Source: Cubamyces lactineus (lineage: Eukaryota > Basidiomycota > Agaricomycetes > Polyporales > Polyporaceae). From it: a DNA stretch of 64,000 bases. Made by a program: the position numbers and the translations under genes. Every line of letters begins with the position of its first letter. Within the stretch, counting starts at the first letter, position 1. This document shows, piece after piece, positions 59,642 through 64,000 of the stretch. The stretch covers positions 992,001 to 1,056,000 of the forward strand of contig JACDTU010000002.1 of assembly GCA_022376465.1 (NCBI GenBank). The letters run 5' to 3'. The notes below the pieces were generated by a model. It made no database searches. It was not told the DNA's origin and saw nothing but the letters and a program-made list of their open reading frames with translations.

Positions 59642-61993
59642 GGCGGGCGGTGAGAGGTGGGTTACGGGAAACTCGTCGTCGTCGGTATGGGATGGGGGTG
59701 TGATGTGATATTAGTCGGCCCTCTGGAAGAGAGAGGAAACGAAGGATCACGGTAGTTTAAGGAAAGGAAGGGACGAATATCCTGCCGGGGATTCCGCAAA
59801 CGACGTGGGCGAGGAGGAGAGGAAAGAGGCGACCGTTGGGTCGAAGGGAGGGAGGGGGAAGGAGAGCTGGAAGGAAACGAAAGCAGGCCCAGGGCTCCGG
59901 CAAAAGCCTCGTTTTATTTAGTTGGCTCCGTCGCCGGGGTCCAGATGCCGCTTTCGGGCGTCTTCTGTCAACCCGTCCACTTTATCGATATCCAACCGTT
60001 TTCCCACTCCCTTACCGCCCCTTATGCCTCCAGCATTTTCGCTACCAATCCCCATATTCGACCTTTCTCAACCCCGCTTATCTCCGTACCCGCGAATATA
60101 ACATACCCGTACATAAGCTGTCGACTTCCTTGGCGGCGTCGCGACAAGTTGTCGTTTGCGCGCACCTTGTCCTCGCCCATCCAATGTCACTCTTCCTCCT
60201 GGCAGATCGGCGCATGCTCTCATCCTACCGTCAGAGGCGTGATTTGCACGCAGGCCTCCCAGGATCTGCGGGTGCACGTTGTCGGAAGCTACACACTGGA
60301 ATACGGCGTGGCCTTTCGGAGGGTCTGTTCGCCGACGGCAATCTTAGCAAAAGAATCTCAAAGTCCGGTACGGCTCAACATTCGAACTGATCGCGCTTGC
60401 GCTCTTTGCCACTGCACTGCCAGGAACGGGCCGGCGCCCAGTCTGGGCCACCTCCGTCGGCGCGCGCCACAGGTCCGAAGACTAAAGTCCATATCCGCAA
60501 GCCAGCAAGTTCGCAATCTATGCTGCACGGCGTACTCATCAACTAGTATCAGTGCTAGAATAGCAAAACATCAGTTACTCTTCAAATTAATCGTTGACTG
60601 TGTGCCCACGGACGAAAAAACAAGTGGACAGCGGCCAAAGAGAGCGGTGTGTCAGGCCTTGGAGTTTGGCGAGGGCAACTGGTGTGAGTGGTTTCTACCT
60701 ACACGGGCTAGCGCTCGGGTTGACGGCAACGTTAACCTACGGCAGCTCGGAGAAGCAAGCTATCCCTCCGCATTCTGATGCATCCATATGCATGGCGCTT
60801 CGTTATCTCTGCCATCAAATGCGTTCGTTCGTAACGGTTGGTCAGTAGGTAGGAAACTTAAGGTTTGGTGCGGCATTAGTGACAGAACATGACATCCTTG
60901 ATGCACAACGTGCACGATTGATCAACTCAGTTTGCTTCTGGCAGTACCGTAGTTACGTGACCTATAGACGGCGGTGGGTATGACAGTACATACAGTGCAT
61001 CCGCTAATACCCGTGCGAGCGGAGGGAGGCATGGTATCACCGCGGCAGCAGTATTGTTGCTGGCAGGTCAATGCGGGTGAGTGATTTCTTCTCACTTCAA
61101 CTGTTTCAAGCTAAACAAGGGAAGAGAGTGGGTAATACGCAGCAAGAAGCGATAGCGATACGCCGTGCTTAGCGGACGCAGCCCATCACCATCCTGTGGT
61201 TCAGTGTGAATATCCCGGAGGTGGGGGTGCCAATAACTCCAGCTCATACTCAATTGTGGCCTGCGAGCTGGGTGTTATCGCGAAGTCTGGTCAGCGCGCT
61301 GAGTGTATGGTGCCGACAAGAGCGCAACCAGGCCTCTTGGGACAAACGCTGTGGCTCATTTGGAAGTATCAGGCACGCGCGGGTCCAGGGAGCCTAGTGT
61401 CTACAACACCTGTCAATGCATCAGCTCATGCGTGTAGCGAAGCCATGGCGTTCAGTATATCATGCCAACGATTGAGTTGATCATCTACGCATCCCATGTT
61501 CCCAATAGCTAAGAGTGCGCATGAGAATTGCATTTGGTGTGTGCCCTGAACTTTGCGTTTAGGTTAGAAGAGCAAGGCACAAGGTGATCGCAACGGGCGC
61601 CTGGAGAGTCGCGCCTATTGGTCGGACGGACTGGGCTGGTGGGACGGGTCGTTGCGGTCGCGGAGGTCGTCGTTGTTCTCACCTTTCAGCCCTCCGCTGC
61701 TTTCTTCTCCCTGTCCCTCCTTCCGTCTCCTGTTCATATCTCGCCTTTTCTCCATCTCCAGCTCCAGCCTGAGTTCATCAAATCTTCCTCGTTCATCTGC
61801 CTCGCCGCAGTCCTAGGTCAGGTCCGAGCTTTTATCGCTCATACAGGTCTATGAGTCGTTGAACGCGCGCTGGACGACGAGCTTGGACCCGCCACACCTC
61901 ACCACACTTCAGCTTGCTCTGCCCCCCTCACGAGTATCAACGAACGACCCGCAATCCTCCCGTTTTGTTCGCCACTCTCTAACGCCATCATAG
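59642..61993. other. Large divergent intergenic region, ags1 / ste11
   Basis: 2.35 kb between divergent starts. The left part should be the ags1 promoter; a taaataaaac word at 59911-59920 (minus strand) could be its TATA element. The right 350 bp, rich in CTTC and CTCC pyrimidine tracts, looks like the ste11 leader. A plus-strand frame of 277 codons at 59945-60778 is open but has no domain and no gene-like start context. No other feature seen. Confidence 0.5.
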
Positions 61994-64000
61994 ATGTCTG
62001 TGGCAGTGGCCAGCTCGAGCAACCTTCAGGCGCTTGAAGACGCGTCCCAGCCCACTTCCAGGGCTTCCTCTCCAACGTCTCCTACGACCTCCGTATCGTT
62101 TCAGCAGTCGCAGGCTCCACGCGTAAATGTGAATGTCAACGGATCACTAACGAGCACCCCCACCTCCGCATATCCAAGCCATGCGCTCGAAGCCCCTCCG
62201 GGCATGTCATATCCCGAATTCCTCCGCTCTTGGACGGACGCACATGTCGCACTGTGGCTCACAGAGATCAGGTGTGGCCATCATGCCGCAACGTTCAAAG
62301 CCAACGATATCCGAGGTGACGTCCTACTCGAGCTGGACCAGATGACTCTAAAGGAGATGGGAATGAACAGTGTCGGAGACCGGGTTCGTATCCTCAACGG
62401 CGTAAAGCACCTCAGGCAGCGATGCTCCTCGAGTACTGCCCTCACTTCGATCCTCAACCGCCCGCGCGCTTCAGAGCATAGTCGGAACTCGAGCATCTCG
62501 AGCGATCATGGCACCGCGGCGCGTACAGGCGCGCGGCGATTGGAATCTGGGCGGCCTGCTCCCTTACACCTGCCCCCTAATGGAGGATCACCGGAATTGC
62601 CGCGCCTGGTACGTGACGGGCAGGACTCGGCGCGATACAACGCCACCATGCGCCCGCTCCCAGTGCAGCCCAATAGTGCGACCATGCACGGGACGCCTAC
62701 CACCGCGCACAGTCGTACAAATCTACCACCTCTTCCCCCGCCACCTCGAGGGCAACCTCCCCTGCCGCCCATTGCTCGTACTCCTCGAAATCTTCACCAT
62801 ACGCCCGGAACGCCCAGTACTTCCGGGAGGCGCACTCCGACACTCCCAGATGCCCCGCCGGCGCTGCCTCAGGCAGGTCTGCTCACACCGTCTCAGACTC
62901 AAGGCTCACCGTGGTACGGCCTGCCCTCGGACCCGAGACAAGGCAACAACCATCGAACGCCCAGTCGCTCGACATCACCATTACCCTTCCCCCCATCACA
63001 ACCTCCTGTCCGCAATGCGAGCCGTGCAGCCTCAGAACACGCGCGGAATGGCTCGTATTCCGCCTCCACTCCCACTTCTGAGACGTCAAATAAGCCACTG
63101 CCACGGCGAGTAGGCAATGGTACGCATCCATACGCCAGCTCTCAGCTCCAGCAGTCTCATGGCTTGTCTCCGATTGATGAATCCCATCCATCAGGACGAA
63201 ACAACGCCTCAGGCATGAACGCATTGCCAGCCTCGTTCAGAACTCTGAATGCCCCCTTCCGGCCTGGGACGCCATCTCACAATACTCCATCCCTTGATGA
63301 CCTCCGGCGGAAGTTGATCAAGTTTACACTGCCCGAGGAGGGCATGACGGTTACTATCAATGTCACAGATTGCTCCGGTGGAGTGGAGGTGCTCACGAAG
63401 GCGCTCAAGAAGCTCTACAAGCTTGGCCCGGATGGCTCAGAGTCTATCGAGTCTACCGATGGCGGTTTGAGCGTAGATGGTTGGGGTGCATTCCTTGAGT
63501 GGGGACAGAACGACTCCAGCAGTATGTATAATTTACCGTACACCCCTACAGCCGGAGATCCTGATACCAGAGCGCAGGAGGCCCCCTCAGCGAAGCCGAA
63601 CTGCTCAGTTTGTGCCAAGCACCTCCGAACGATCCAGCCCGCGAACACGGCCTTATCCTACGCAAGACAGCAGTCGCGCGGCGTGGACAGTCTCCTCCGT
63701 CGCCAACGTTGCTTGTGTCGGACGATGGGGAGGACGCGCTCGACAAGGCGCTCGCCGCAGAGCCACCGGTCTACACCAAGGCGATGAAGCGCGCGAGCTC
63801 CGTGAGCATCCTCAGCGGGCTCGGTGTCCCGCTCCCCGACAAGGCGGCACAAGGGCCCCCCGCAGAGACAGAGACGCAGAACGCGGCGAGCCCGACGAAA
63901 GGCTCCAAGAAGGCGCCGTCGAAGCTGCGCAACTTCTTCGGGCAGCGGCCGCCCAGCGAGCTCATCACGACGCACCTCGCCGCGTACTTCCCGAACACGG
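61994..64000 (+). CDS. ste11: MAPKKK Ste11/Byr2, N-terminal half (truncated by window edge)
   Basis: Upstream kinase of the pheromone and filamentation MAPK pathway; only the regulatory half is in the window. Exons: 61994-63521 and 63578->64000. Domains in order: a Ser/Thr-rich start; a SAM domain at about residues 78-142 (FLRSWTDAHVALWLTEIRCG; LLELDQMTLKEMGMNSVGDR), which in yeast Ste11 binds Ste50; a long Pro/Ser/Thr linker; and a Ras-binding domain at about 434-505 (RRKLIKFTLPEEGMTVTINV; GGVEVLTKALKKLYKLG). After the intron comes PLSEAELLSLCQAPPNDP and a basic stretch SKKAPSKLRNFFGQRPPSEL. The intron acceptor was chosen to restore GPLSEAELL; reading straight on gives a cysteine-containing nonsense frame. 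The kinase domain lies beyond the right edge. Confidence 0.9.

Overview
The window is nuclear DNA of a filamentous basidiomycete, most likely an Agaricomycete of the Polyporales type. The genes are close together and cut by many introns of about 45 to 75 nt, with GU-AG and occasional GC-AG ends. They include lineage markers: a DUF6533 seven-helix protein, a retinal-lysine-less opsin-related protein, PsiD-type decarboxylases, cell-wall alpha-1,3-glucan synthase and an Ste11/Byr2 MAPKKK. The species cannot be named from the sequence. All exon joins were built by hand from splice signals, reading-frame phase and family motifs. No transcript data were available.

Layout. 1-4 kb: the N-terminal half of a Gyp7-type Rab GAP (cut by the left edge), ribosomal protein S21, and a PAP2 lipid phosphatase. 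4-6.5 kb: a decayed stretch with degenerate repeats, one of them a fossil of the PAP2 5' end. 6.5-10.4 kb: two tandem phosphatidylserine-decarboxylase/PsiD-like genes. 10.9-15.2 kb: PP4 regulatory subunit 2, an unrecognised basic RGG-like protein, eIF1 and the tri-snRNP 27K protein. 15.4-16.2 kb: a hAT transposase fossil. 16.3-22.7 kb: glutathione synthetase, the opsin-related protein, an RRM-like protein and cap-binding CBP20. 22.8-30.7 kb: 26S proteasome Rpt3, pyrroline-5-carboxylate reductase, Alg13, Trm9-like tRNA methyltransferase and NAC-alpha. 31.5-34 kb: an OBAP/DUF1264 protein and an alpha/beta hydrolase. 34.9-40.7 kb: hamartin (Tsc1) followed by Hsp90, with heat-shock elements between them. 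41-46 kb: a SAM methyltransferase, an intron-containing tRNA-Ser(CGA), and the DUF6533 membrane protein. 46.6-50.8 kb: a cysteine-motif protein and a sphingoid long-chain-base kinase. 51.8-59.6 kb: alpha-1,3-glucan synthase. 62-64 kb: the N-terminal half of Ste11/Byr2 (cut by the right edge).

Most of the window is conserved housekeeping: translation, splicing, proteostasis, glutathione and proline metabolism, glycosylation and signalling. Several neighbours share short divergent promoters: CBP20/Rpt3, P5CR/Alg13, the basic protein/eIF1, and the cysteine-motif protein/LCB kinase. The more accessory parts are the decarboxylase pair with its decayed left flank, the hAT remnant, the opsin-related gene, the DUF6533 gene, and the long gene-poor stretches at 42.7-43.8, 45.5-46.6, 50.8-51.8 and 59.6-62 kb. 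I found no CRISPR array, plasmid, phage or bacterial-type operon. The best candidates for something new are the tandem decarboxylases with their one-codon first exon and conversion-like block, the unusual use of tiny exons and GC-AG introns, and the two unrecognised proteins at 12.1-12.8 and 46.6-48.2 kb.
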